In this document: piece by piece, positions 24,201 to 35,674 of the stretch
Layout: each line of letters starts with the position of its first letter
Position numbering within the stretch: position 1 is the first letter of the stretch
Origin: Welwitschia mirabilis
Lineage: Eukaryota > Gnetophyta > Gnetopsida > Welwitschiales
NCBI GenBank assembly: GCA_051453625.1
Contig: JBOZIK010000001.1
Location: 268,738,302-268,802,301, forward strand
DNA: 64,000 nt
Direction: 5' to 3'
Program-made: the position numbers and the translations under genes
The notes under the pieces: model-generated
Seen by the model: only the letters and a program-made list of their open reading frames with translations
What the model was told of the DNA's origin: nothing
The model's database searches: none

Positions 24201-25250
24201 GATTTAAAATGAAAATAACAATGAAGAAACTACTATCCTATAAATGATGATGAAAAAGTATAGAAATAACATTGAAATAATAAACTAAAAAAATGAAAGA
24301 AATAAAAAACAAAAATAGACATTAAAATCATGAAGAAAATAGCTTACCTACCCTAAATTCTAACCTAGGAAACTGTCTCAAAATACATCATAAAGCAACC
24401 TGAGTAAAGATGCATGACAAAATGTATTGACTCTATAAAGTTCCACTCAAAAAGGTAGTGATTATAATGACACTAAAGATCAAGTACTCAAAACAATAAA
24501 TGATGAAAAATAAAAGCTACTTAGAAATAAACTCACCTATTCACACCCCAAAACAAACCTAAATCCTCAAATCTAAAATGATCATGTGGAAATACTAAAA
24601 GTATAAGAAATAAATAATGCCTCTAATGATACTAGGAATATCATTGATCTCATAGCTTTAAAGTTTTATTATTACTTGTCATAATGAGGGGAGTTCAACC
24701 ACAGTCAGAGAAGTAAGGACATATGAATCATAACCAATTGATCCCCTAATGAAGTTCTCATAGCTACCAATGCTAACAAATATTTCTTTCAAAAAAATTT
24801 ACCCTAGTGTGATAGGACATCATGGTGACTATGTAGTTTAGCACAAATATAATAGATCATAATCATTATTCTTTCTTTATCTTTTTGTTTTTTTCTTTTT
24901 TGTATGTTTCCCACACAAATAATTCCCATATGATTACACACTCAAAAAGATGAAGGTGAAGAAGTGAGATAAAAGACAAAAAAAACACATTCAAACAACC
25001 AAAGACCTCACACCACTTAGAAAAGAAGGGTACAAAAACCAAGAAATCTTTCTTAAAAGTAAACTTCATATATATGTAAATGTCTTAAGATTAGGTGAGT
25101 TCAATATTATCACTATAAAAATGCCCATGTACAAATACAAGTTATGAAAACTCCATAAAACAAACACATAAGTCAAGTTAAAGATGATCAAGTAACATCA
25201 TAACATCCATCAAAGAAATAGGATAAACAAGAACTCAGATAATTATATGA
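21300..25250 (-). pseudogene. degenerate region after pol, env-like/ATHILA-ORF position
   Basis: About 4 kb between the integrase end and the polypurine tract, where Athila elements carry an env-like ORF. From about 22940 to 22700 the minus strand reads Ser-rich sequence, then LSGLVSLNSDNLHLSREIF and QGFHKLFKARGGLETNRSIS. Farther on are short blocks such as HYVYKERGILMLMIV in the same frame, between stops that are one transition from Trp or Gln. This looks like the decayed end of one protein, but I do not see the defining motifs of an envelope protein and assign it by position only. The stretch 23.0-25.2 kb shows no recognisable coding sequence. Confidence 0.45.
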
Positions 25251-25259
25251 ATAAAGGTT

Positions 25260-26530
25260 TTTCCATTGAGGAAAATCTTCAAAACAATTTCTTCTATTAT
25301 GTTCAAGATTGTATTGAAAGATTTTCATATATTTTCGTCCTTTGTCTATAAAATTTCTGAATCTTCTTAGTGTCTAAGTTGAAAATCTTAATAGAGCCAT
25401 TAGAATGTAATTTTTCTATAAGATAAGAATATAACCATTTAAAGATCAAATTGTTGTGTAAAAGATGTACTCTAGTCTTATATAAAAGAATATATTGTCT
25501 AGGTTTAAACTTCTTATGAAGTAACTTTTTATCATGTTTAAACTTAGCTTAGGCTTTTTAAATGATTTGATGATGTATAGCATAAGTACATTTTTTATCT
25601 AAGTAATTAAGTTAGGTTAATATATTTTTAGGAATTTCATTAAGCTCTAAAAGATTAAGTTAATGAAAAGAATAATAAGAGTTGTAATACATAGTAACTG
25701 GTAAAATACTTTTTTGTACAAAAAGTTCATAAGGTAAAAAACTAAGGGAATTACACTAAGTAATATGGTAATTCCAAAGAACATCATTAATCTTAGAATT
25801 TTATAATTTCTTATTAATGAATATAAGTTTTTAGAACATTTTATTTGTATCTCTATTTACATTTTTATCTTGATCATTAGTTTATGAATGATAAGCACAA
25901 GATACTTTATGTTTAATTTAAATGGATAAAAGAAGTTTTATAAAAATTTGATTAATAAAGTGAGTTTCGTAATAAATAATGATAATTCTAGGAAAATCAA
26001 AATGTTGAAAAATATGAGTTCTAACAAGAGTACAACTAGTTTAGACATCATTCATAAAAGTAGGAATAACTTCAACACATTTATTAACATAATTAAAAGC
26101 CATTAAAATATAGTAGTTGTCATTAGAAGGTAGTTTAATAAGGCTTATAACATTAATTCCTCAATAATCAAAGGGTTTACATTCAAGAATAGGTTTAAGA
26201 GGTATATCATAAAAATGAATAAGACTAATCATATGTTTAACAAGCATTATCACACCTTTTAGCAAAATCAAAAGAGTCCTAAAATAGACTAGGCAAATAA
26301 AAAGNNNNNNNNNNNNNNNNNNNNNNNNNNNNNNNNNNNNNNNNNNNNNNNNNNNNNNNNNNNNNNNNNNNNNNNNNNNNNNNNNNNNNNNNNNNNNNNN
26401 NNNNGAGAGTGAAGAATTCTTACTACTATTTTTTGTCCACTACAATAATCTCCACAAACATCACTATAGAAAATATGAAGGATATTTGATTTTTCCCATT
26501 TAGGAATACATTTTCTCATGATTTGGGCTT
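25260..26530 (-). pseudogene. Gypsy integrase relic (Athila type)
   Basis: On the minus strand the zinc-binding N-terminus starts near 26519 (MRKCIPKWEKSNILHIFY), with DVCGDYCSGQK following. It is cut by a 100-base N gap at 26305-26404. The core then reads PLKPILECKPFDY, stop, GIN near 26180; the catalytic D of WGIDFMGP is N. Later blocks match the Athila integrase core and end: DYVSKW-like NYVNKCVEVIP, IKHKVS-AYHS near 25.95 kb, and the C-terminal LWNYHITWCNSLSFLPYELF near 25.77 kb. Known role of the family: insertion of element cDNA into the genome. Many stops make this copy inactive. Confidence 0.88.
26305..26404. other. assembly gap (100 N) inside integrase
   Basis: Unknown sequence. The flanks are not duplicated. 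Confidence 0.95.
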
Positions 26531-26831
26531 TGCACCTATAGTAAAGGTGTGGCTCTATCCATTCATAATAATCTGTTCTATAGATAAAATATTTTTTTAT
26601 GGTTGTGAATCAAATGTTGTGGTGTTTTTATGGTAATAAGATAAGTAACTATGTTACCATATCAAGAAGAAGAATGAATAGAAGATATGGCAAAAAGTTA
26701 TTCATATAGAAAAGAATCATCAATCATAAGATTATCAAGAGAAGAAGAAAGACATGACAAATGATCTGCGACACTATTATATTTCCCTACTTTATTAATG
26801 ATTATAAGATTGAATTCTTGCATGAGCATAT

Positions 26832-27095
26832 TCATTTAATTAGTATAGCATTAGATTCTATATTCATCATGAGGTATCTAATAGCTACATGGTTAGTATA
26901 AACATTCATATGAAATCTTGAAAGATAGTGTCTAAAATTATTGAGGTAAAGGATTATGGCTAACATTTCTTTCTCAGTAGTAGTGTAACTTGATTGAGCT
27001 TTAGAGAAAGTTTTACTATGATAAGAGATAACTTTAAAATCACTTTTATATTTTTTATTCAAGAATCCCACCCACAGTAATATTACTAGCATCAC
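26832..27095 (-). pseudogene. Gypsy RNase H relic
   Basis: This open stretch of 87 codons contains YHSKTFSKAQSSYTTTEKEM and LAIILYLNNFRHYLSRF, followed by NVYTNHVAIRYLM. It corresponds to the plant Gypsy RNase H motif series (YASRTL-A--NY-TTEKE, then -VYTDHAALKYL). The aspartate of TDHAAL reads N. The domain degrades the RNA strand during reverse transcription. It lies directly after RT in the same strand, and the start codon has no meaning because it is an internal polyprotein fragment. Confidence 0.92.
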
Positions 27096-28060
27096 ATATA
27101 AATTTAAAATCTTTATTCTAATATGGTCCCATTATAATAGGTGTGGAAGAAATTTTATCTTCAAGCATTTTAAAAGTAAGCTAACAAGATTTATTCCATT
27201 CAAATTTAGATTCTTTTTTAAGTAACAAGTGAAGGAGTTTATAAATTTCAACATAATCTTGAATAAAATGATAATAAAAATTACAATAATCAAGGAAAGA
27301 TCAAACTTATTTTACATTTATTAAAAGATTTAGGTTTTTAATTATACTTATTTTTTTAAGATCCATTTTAATTTCTTTACTATAAATGTGTGACCTAAGA
27401 TAATTCCACTATTAATTAGAAAGAAATGCTTCTTCCAACTTAGATGTAGATCACTCTCAATGCATCTATCAAGGACTTTCTCTAATCCTTTTAAGATTTA
27501 TTTAAATCTTTCATCATAGATTAATAAGTCATGTATAAAAATTTTAATTAAATCCTCTAACATATTAAAAAAATGCCCATCATTACACATTGAAAAGTAT
27601 CAGGAGCATTACAAAGTCCAAAAGGCATGCGTCTAAAAGCAAATGTTATAAAGGTGAAGTAAAAGTTATTTTAGCTTAATCTTTACTAGCTACACAAATC
27701 TAATTGTAACCATTAAACGCATCAAGAAAGCAATAAAAGACATGTCCTTGAATTCTATTAAGTATTTGGTTAAGGTAAGAGAAAGGGTAATAGTCTTTCT
27801 TTGTTACTTCATTTAGCTTCCTAAAATTAATACACATTCTCCACTTCCCTCCTTTATTAGGCACTACCATTAAAGGACTAATGCACTTACTATTAGATAT
27901 GGCATAAATAATTATAACATTTATTAATCTAATGATTCATTTTTATAACTTATTTAAGTGATGGATTTAGTCTATGTAGGAATTGTCTAATAGGTTTTGC
28001 ATTATTCTCAAGGTAGATTTTATGTTGAACAATGAAAGGGGGAATGCCTATTAAATCCTT
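27096..28060 (-). pseudogene. Gypsy reverse transcriptase relic
   Basis: Minus-strand blocks occur in the right order: KWRMCINFRKLNEVTKK (near 27.85 kb), YCFLDAFNGYN then a stop (near 27.74 kb), ACLLDFVMLL, where a family RMPFGLCNAP reads RMPFGLCNAPDT in the adjacent frame (near 27.62 kb), and the catalytic segment IFIHDLLIYDERF (near 27.53 kb). The catalytic FMDD box reads FIHD, so one metal-binding aspartate is lost. Frameshifts and stops are frequent. The role of the intact domain is cDNA synthesis from element RNA. Confidence 0.9.
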
Positions 28061-28563
28061 ATGGGTTCAAGCAAATGCATTAATCTTAGAATTCAAAAGT
28101 GAGATTTAAATTAATTCTTGTTGAAGGAAAAGATTCTTATCTATTATTAATATTTATTCTAATCATCATACAAAAAGATATATTTTAGTCCACTATGTAA
28201 AAGTTTCATATTTAAATTTAGATTTTTAGTTTTTGTTAATTTTTTATTAGAGTTGACTATCATCTTAAATCCTCATCTAGATGATTGGGGTGGATAACCT
28301 TACTTAAAATATGAAATCTTAGTTATTTTTAGATGTTAAACTTCTTCATAGATTACAGTTTTAGTTTCTTCAGTTTCTTAATTAAAACATTTATTTTTAA
28401 ATTCTCATATTTGATTCATCATCATTGAAAGCTTTCAAGTTTTTTAATTTAATTGGATCATTAAACAAAGTAGGCTCATAAATCATTAATTATTTCTCTT
28501 CAAGTAGATGATGTTATAAAAATAATTTTGGATTAATTTATTCTTCAACATTCAACTCATTAC

Positions 28564-28995
28564 CTAGGTCTTTTTCAGTAGCATAAAAACTCTAATGCTA
28601 AACTTTTTATTTTCTAAGTAACATTTCATCATTCTAGTACTTATATTAATAATACAATGAGTTATTAGACAAAATTCTCTAGTTAGAAGTAGTGGATAAT
28701 CTCCATTATGCTTAACTTCAATTACAAGTATATCTATTGGATTGAATGCTTCCTCAATTTGAATCATTAAATCTTTTATTACTCTTAAAGATTTCTTCAA
28801 TAAGGTATCTACCAATTCTAAGACAATATGTGTAGGATTAATTCTAGTTTCTAAACTAAGTCATTGACAAATGTGTAAAGGTATAATATTGACACTTGTT
28901 CCTATATTATTTAAGACTTTCTTTATTCTTTTATTTGCTTCTAATGTAACACTAACTGTTGTTACCCTTGGATCCTTAATATTTGGACATTTTTT
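28564..28995 (-). pseudogene. Gypsy aspartic protease relic
   Basis: The minus strand reads VLNNIGTSVNIIPLHICQ (about 28.93-28.86 kb), which aligns with the retropepsin core D-GASVN-MP; the catalytic D is N. The following open frame (28564-28815) has LLKKSLRVIKDLMIQIEEAF and DYPLLLTREFCLITHCIIN, matching the Athila protease C-terminus, where ILGRPFL has become LLTREFC. The domain would process the gag-pol polyprotein in an active element. Confidence 0.85.
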
Positions 28996-28999
28996 GCAA

Positions 29000-31440
29000 A
29001 ACTAAGTTGGTTATAGATTAGACTAGAAAGAGTTTATTATGTATGGCTCATTTTCATTTATTACTAATTAGGTATTTCTGCAACTTAGAATATTTAGGGT
29101 TTTTAATCTTCCAAAATGCTAAGTTTATGCTCACATATTGCATTAAGGCTTTAAGATGATTATCAAAGGTAGATTTGGTATTTAATCTATTACGACAAGG
29201 GGTAAAAAGTTTTTTACCTTTATCTTGCTAATAATTTTTCTTATTAAGCTTATCAATTAAAGGATAAGAAAAGTATGATTTTTTAAGATTCTAATATCCT
29301 CTTCTTATGTTTCATCTTTTTTATCATTTTTAAATGTTAAAGTCTCATGGGTAAAAGGTGTTGTTCCATTTTCACTTTTTATTATAACCTTACAATATTT
29401 TCTTACTTTATTATAGTTTGATAAATGTTGTATTGTAAGTGATCTTTGTGAACTTTCATTTGAAAGCAGAGTTTGTTGAAGAACATTTACTAGATTTTCA
29501 ATGTTTGAGTTTGTCTTCTCTTGAGTTTTTTTTAATTCATCAATGAAATTTTTAAGTGGATCGTTTTGATTTTAAGAATTTAAAGTGCTTGCTTGAGAAT
29601 TTGAGCTACTTGGCTAAAAGTTTGAGTTATTTGTTAGAAAGTTATAATTCTTAAATCTATTTCTAAATGGTTGAAAATTTGGATGATTTACTTGAAAGTT
29701 CTTGAATTTTCCTCAAAATATTGAAACTTAGGTTCTCTATTTATCCTAGTCTGAAATTGATTTTGATTTTGGTTTTAATTTCTAAAGTTTGAAGACTTTT
29801 GATTAAATGCATACATCTCTTCATTAATTTGCTTTTTGAAAGTTGATAATAAAGGAAATTCTTTAGCCACATGATAGTTGTCTTTACACAAATCACAAGT
29901 TGGAATCACACTCTTTATAATTATCACATTTAGATCTAAAATCATTTGAGTGTACTTTTCTACTATTATTGTAAAATATGTAATGATATTTGTTGGTTTT
30001 TTTTCCTATTTTTACTTCCTCCTTATCTTGTTTTACTTGTTTAATATCTTTTATAATTTGGCCTATAGTATGATTTTCTTTAGGTATTATTTGAGGTAAT
30101 ATTTTACTTACTTTTAATAGTTCTTTTAATAATAATCGTGCATTTTTTAATGTAAAATTCATTAAATTTTTACCTCATAAAAGAATCTACAAGTTATTTG
30201 ATTTGGCTATTAAATTTACCATAGCAATAATCTACTAATTCGTCTTGAGTGAATACATTTATAGGACTATACTGTATTACAATGAAAAATAATTTATAAG
30301 TGGAGGCATAATCTTCATTAGGTTATTACTATAAATTTGTTACCTCTTTCTTTCTTTTTCTTATTATTATTTCACTTATAAATCTTTTTGTGAAGGCTTC
30401 TTCAGCTTAGTTTACGTTTTTAAGCTTTCATGTTGAATAGTTCTTAACTATAATTTTGCTTCTTCTTTTGAAGTGATAGGAAAGATAACCATATAAGTAT
30501 GATCATTAATTCATTTTTTATCATTCCAGAAGTAAGCACTAATTGTTTGATGTCAGCTATATATTAGATGGGATCTTCATCATTTTCTCCATTAAAAAAA
30601 GGACATGCATTTATATTTTTTAACTTGACATCATCATTATAAGTAGGTTAAAAGGATTTTAAATTTCATGCTTTTTATTGTTAATTAGTTCTTTAAGTAT
30701 AACATTAGCATTTGGATTTACAAGGTAGTAGATGTTCCAATCATAATAGGAGGATTAGGTGAGGCTACTTGTTTTTCTTTCTACATAGAATTCAACATTG
30801 CAATAAATTATTTTCTTTTAAACTTTATTTTAAAAATTTTTCTTTAGATAAATTAGATTTAAAAGTAATAAATGAAAAAGAATCTTCTTGCTTAATTCTT
30901 AAAATATTTTGTATACCTAGGGTATGCATGCCTAGTTTAAGTTTGTAATTAATCAAACCTTCTTAGATGTTTTCTTTAATCAACAGTCACTCTCTAATAT
31001 TTTATCTTTTTATCTGAGTTTGTCATATTTGATCATGCTCAATTCTATTTCTGTAAGCATTCTTTCTTTAGTTATTGAGACGATGTACCATAACAATAGT
31101 AAAAATAAAACCCTGAAAACAAAAACCACGAAAAAAATAAAATCACAAAATAATATAGAATGAATGATAATCATTCTCTTAGTCATCTAGATAATAGAGG
31201 AGATGATAACAAAAATCCTAGTTCTTAAGAAAATAAAAAATCTTAAGTTTCATATGATGTCATCACCGTGTACCATCTAGAGAATAAAGGAGATGATAGG
31301 GCATTATTTTTAAGATATAAATTGGAAAATTCATAAATAAAAACCTACATTTCAAATATAAGAATAAAATGATATCACAGATAAATACCTAAACTAAAAT
31401 TCAAGCTTCTTATCTAAGCAATGATAATCCTTGAACTTCA
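29000..31440 (-). pseudogene. Athila-type gag relic
   Basis: The minus strand from about 30.6 kb reads FFNGENDEDPI, stop, YIADIKQL, matching the F-G-P-EDP--HL-KF start of the Tat/Athila gag domain. An open frame at 29893-30162 follows (MNFTLKNARLLLKELLKVSK …). Directly after it comes CDLCKDNYHVAKEF, a zinc knuckle in which the last cysteine is F. The rest to 29.0 kb is low-complexity Asn/Gln/Phe-rich linker. It lies between the primer-binding site and the protease, as expected. Several stops break it. Confidence 0.8.
31182..31298. repeat. two copies of a CATCTAGA…GAGATGAT hairpin motif
   Basis: TCATCTAGATAATAGAGG with AGATGAT (31183-31208) and CCATCTAGAGAATAAAGG with AGATGAT (31273-31297). 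Each can fold through CATCT/AGATG. Relatives occur at 21421-21446, 23739-23765 and in both LTRs. Confidence 0.6.
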
Positions 31441-31447
31441 AGTAGTT

Positions 31448-31466
31448 TTTCTCAATAATAGTGCCA
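31448..31466 (-). promoter_or_regulatory. primer-binding site, Asp-tRNA (Athila) type
   Basis: On the minus strand TGGCACTATTATTGAGAAA lies three bases after the LTR end. Compared with the Athila site TGGCGCCGTTGTCGGGGAA, 12 of 19 positions match, and all seven differences are C-to-T or G-to-A. Confidence 0.8.
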
Positions 31467-31469
31467 AGA

Positions 31470-32702
31470 TGTTATGGTGCGTATTTGTGCAAATGTTGCT
31501 TTCTCAAACAAATTTGAAAAATCATCAAATATATATATTATATAACATAACACACTAATATAGATTTGAGTGACTCAAATTTTGTAATTCCATCAAAGGC
31601 ACAAGCTAGAAGAAAGAGAATTGATGTTAAAAAAATACTTATGTAATCTCTAAGTAGAGAAATAATAATGAAAAACAATAAGGAAAATAAATACACTATG
31701 TAAATGAGATGCAAGTCCTATTCTAAATGAAATATCTATTTGATTATTAAATCAACCTATCATGGAGATCGACCCTGCATAACCTACATCAATTAAGGAA
31801 ATTCATTACTAAATCAAAAATAGAATATGAAAACAAAGCAAAAATAATCTAGAAAATGAAATGTAATGCATTTAAACTAATAATGTCAACCTTAATAAAG
31901 GTTGCCCTCATGATCTATATCACAAATAAAGTTGTTACAAAATTAAAAGCAACATAAACCATAAGGGAGATTCACATACAAATGATATGAAATGAAAGAC
32001 AGAGTTTTATTTAAGTCAANNNNNNNNNNNNNNNNNNNNNNNNNNNNNNNNTAATGAAGGATATATAGCCCAACAACAAGGAAGAAATCTCTTTTTAACA
32101 ATAAGGGATGGATTTATTTCCTTTTAATCTCTTGTCATAAGAATTTCTGATGCTAAAGAAGATAAAGTTATAGTTAAGGCAAAGGAGGTATTTATTACAA
32201 CTATAGACTCTAAAAATAGTAAACACTAACAAACATGGTAAAACTCTAATGGACATGCAAGAAGGTGCAAGACACATTGTGAAAGTTTGTTGAAGTTTGA
32301 AAAGCATTATTTTTAGTATCATCCTTTTGGTTGTACAAACACTAAAAGAGATAATGTCATATCATAAAGGATCCACATTAGCTACTAGATCAGTCTAGTA
32401 AGCATCTTAGTTAGGATATGTCCTTTTTGTCATTTGTACGGTCATCTAGATGATAAGCTAAATGATGGGCCTTATAAATATCTTTATTGTGTTAGTTCAC
32501 CCTCTTTAATCACAAGGTTGCTACTTTAGATAGGAAGTATTGTATTTTTCTTGAATTGCTATCAAATGTAATGAATATTTCATGTTTTTGTGATATTTAC
32601 CTTAGCTCTTCATTATTATTAAAACTTAGCATAAACTTGTCTAATGTCTTATAAAACTACTTAGAATACCCTATCAAATACACATAATTTGGTAGCACAA
32701 CA
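31470..32702 (-). repeat. 5' LTR of the Athila-type element
   Basis: It begins TGTTATGG beside the primer-binding site and ends CACAACA. It aligns with 19961-21210 throughout and contains a 32-base N gap (32020-32051). The many differences from the other LTR, mainly transitions, mean an old insertion. Confidence 0.9.
32020..32051. other. assembly gap (32 N) inside the LTR
   Basis: The matching position in the other LTR (about 20535-20560) shows roughly what is missing. Confidence 0.95.
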
Positions 32703-33051
32703 GTATCAATTTTTTACTTATTTTAGTTGCAACCTATAGAAACTTTGTTATACCTACAGCACAAAATATTTAACATGAAATATAGTTTGATTAAAATCAG
32801 AAAAAATAAAGAAGACTTAAACTAGACTAATTTGATATTACTAGAATTGGATTGATACCCACCAATAAAAATAAGTAAAAAGGAAATAAACACACAAAAG
32901 GAAAAATTTACTAGTTTAGGTTTTTACTAGAAAATTACGAGTACTAATTACTAGAAAAATAAAAACTAAACTAAAAAAATTACAAGAAAGTAAAATTATA
33001 CTCCTCCTGAGAAGCTACCATATCATTATTTTAGGCAATGATTCTAAAATT

Positions 33052-34098
33052 TGTTTGGGATGTAGTACAATCAAATCAAAATAAACTACCTAAATACCTA
33101 ATATCATTATTCCATAGGGATAATTGTAGTGACTTAATATAAATTTCACAAATATTACTTATCTTATAAGTATAATCTAAAGAAAGGATAAAATAGAGAG
33201 TTAATAATTGAAATAAAAATTCAATCAAAGAGGTAGGAAAATGAATGAGTCCAAATTTTAGCCTATTTTTTCCACTAGAAATTCTTCACTCTAATGAAAT
33301 ATTGCACTTTTCTAAAACATACTTTAAACTATCAATTCATAATGGCTTAAGTCATTATGACATAATATTATTCTCCATATGAGGATTAGTGAATTTATTA
33401 GTTACTTGGTCCTTCATAGCCCTTTAATAAGCATGAAAAGTAAGGACTTAAAGTACTTAAAATCCATGAGATAAAAGTGACCACAACCAATTAACTTATG
33501 AAATTTACTTAGTTAAGAATATGACTTAATAATGTACTTTTCCCTTAAGTGTTACAAGTACGAATCTATTTGCAACTTGAAATTAAAAGTGAATAACTAT
33601 TTTCTATTAAATTAGAAAAATCACATTATATTAAAGAAATAATAAGGCTAGTATGAACTCCTTAAGCTAGCCTTAAAATAAGTTTACTTCAAAAGATAAT
33701 ACTTAGAAGGCCATGTTAACTATGATACTCCAAGGATTTCTACTATATTTTGCTAACCAAAGTATGTTACCAAGTGAAGGCATAGGAACTTTTATAGGTG
33801 AAGGTAGGGTTGAGGTAGTTGAAAGCCTCTAGCTTGTAGTTGTGGATGAGGTGGTTGTAATCCATCCTATATTATTAAGTAGAATCTTCATCATTTAGTA
33901 TGAGGTAGATAAGATTTTATCCTCTAGCATTTGGTGGAGGTTATAATGTATCATTAAGTAGATAAGATTATGTCTAGTAGCATCAAGTAGATCTTTATCA
34001 TTTAGTATTTAATAGAGATTATCTTATTGCATTTAATAAAGGTTATCATGTAGTATTAGATAAAATCTTTCTCATGATGAGTCCAACATTGTACCTAT
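33052..34098. repeat. repeat X, third copy
   Basis: It matches 13826-14875 in direct orientation, starts TGTTTGGGATG and ends near ATGATGAGTCCAACA. The last 300 bases of the other copies are absent, so it is truncated, or the LTR ends here and the remainder in the other copies is internal sequence. No element domains flank it, so it may be a solo LTR. Confidence 0.75.
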
Positions 34099-34982
34099 AG
34101 AAATCTAATAATTAGCTCTAATTTAGCTTTGTTAGTTGAAAGGTAATACAATTTTAAGAAAATTTATTGAAAACATTTTTTATCATTTAAAATTAATCAT
34201 ATAAACCTTCTTAACAAATATTTAAGATTTTTTTAATGACTAAAGGAAGGGTTTCAACAGAATAAATAAAATTCATGAGTAATGAAGATAATGAACTTGC
34301 ATACAAAGAACTTTTTTATACAAGATAGATTCTTTAATTTTCATTTATTGATTTTATTGTTAACTTTATTAAGAATATCTTTCTAAATCTTTGATCTTAT
34401 CCCATTAAATATAATGGCAGAGCTATTTATGATGTCATTAATTTTAATAATCTTCTATTTTTTTTGCTTTGATAACTAAAGATTATTTCTACTATTATAT
34501 ATAGAGGAATTATCCAATTTATCTTGAATTTTTCATGTGTGTAATACTATTTTATTCTTTCAAGAAGTGTATCAATATATTCTTTTTAATTCTTTACAAA
34601 GTAAAAAAAATCATTAGCAAAGTAAATATTCATCATCTATGTAGAATCATAACTGATTCTAACGCCTTTTAATAATCCATCATATAAGTCCTTATTACTA
34701 TAATAACTTAGAAAACTAGCTATGATGACAAATAAAAAAAGGGCAATTTAGAAAAGCCATTGTAATGAAATTTCTATAAAAAAATTATAAGAAATTCCTA
34801 ATCAATTGCTATAGAAGCACTAACATTAGTTTAAAAAACCTTTTTATCAATACTTAGAACTGAATCTTATTTTTCTCATATGCTTCAAAATAAAGTACAA
34901 GATAATATGCTTATATCCTTAATGTAGTTAAATTTGTTGAATAGGATATGCTGATTATCATCTAACACCCATTGATGTCCAT
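34099..34982. other. AT-rich DNA without recognisable genes
   Basis: No domain is recognised with confidence on either strand. Confidence 0.45.
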
Positions 34983-35674
34983 NNNNNNNNNNNNNNNNNN
35001 NNNNNNNNNNNNNNNNNNNNNNNNNNNNNNNNNNNNNNNNNNNNNNNNNNNNNNNNNNNNNNNNNNNNNNNNNNNNNNNNNNNNNNNNNNNNNNNNNNNN
35101 NNNNNNNNNNNNNNNNNNNNNNNNNNNNNNNNNNNNNNNNNNNNNNNNNNNNNNNNNNNNNNNNNNNNNNNNNNNNNNNNNNNNNNNNNNNNNNNNNNNN
35201 NNNNNNNNNNNNNNNNNNNNNNNNNNNNNNNNNNNNNNNNNNNNNNNNNNNNNNNNNNNNNNNNNNNNNNNNNNNNNNNNNNNNNNNNNNNNNNNNNNNN
35301 NNNNNNNNNNNNNNNNNNNNNNNNNNNNNNNNNNNNNNNNNNNNNNNNNNNNNNNNNNNNNNNNNNNNNNNNNNNNNNNNNNNNNNNNNNNNNNNNNNNN
35401 NNNNNNNNNNNNNNNNNNNNNNNNNNNNNNNNNNNNNNNNNNNNNNNNNNNNNNNNNNNNNNNNNNNNNNNNNNNNNNNNNNNNNNNNNNNNNNNNNNNN
35501 NNNNNNNNNNNNNNNNNNNNNNNNNNNNNNNNNNNNNNNNNNNNNNNNNNNNNNNNNNNNNNNNNNNNNNNNNNNNNNNNNNNNNNNNNNNNNNNNNNNN
35601 NNNNNNNNNNNNNNNNNNNNNNNNNNNNNNNNNNNNNNNNNNNNNNNNNNNNNNNNNNNNNNNNNNNNNNNNNN
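34983..35674. other. assembly gap (692 N)
   Basis: Unknown sequence. Confidence 0.95.

Larger units (their letters stand above)
19961..32702 (-). mobile_element. Athila-lineage Ty3/Gypsy retrotransposon, nearly complete
   Basis: Two LTRs of about 1.24 kb in the same orientation enclose about 10.26 kb. Read on the minus strand, the order is 5' LTR, Asp-tRNA-type primer-binding site, gag, protease, RT, RNase H, integrase, a degenerate ORF region, polypurine tract and 3' LTR. Domain order (integrase after RNase H) identifies Gypsy. The primer-binding site, long LTRs, gag style and the 4 kb between integrase and 3' LTR point to Athila/Tat. LTRs open TGTTG/TGTTA and end CAACA. No matching 5-base target duplication was seen (TAGAT left, GTATC right). 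All coding parts carry stops and lost catalytic residues. Confidence 0.9.
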
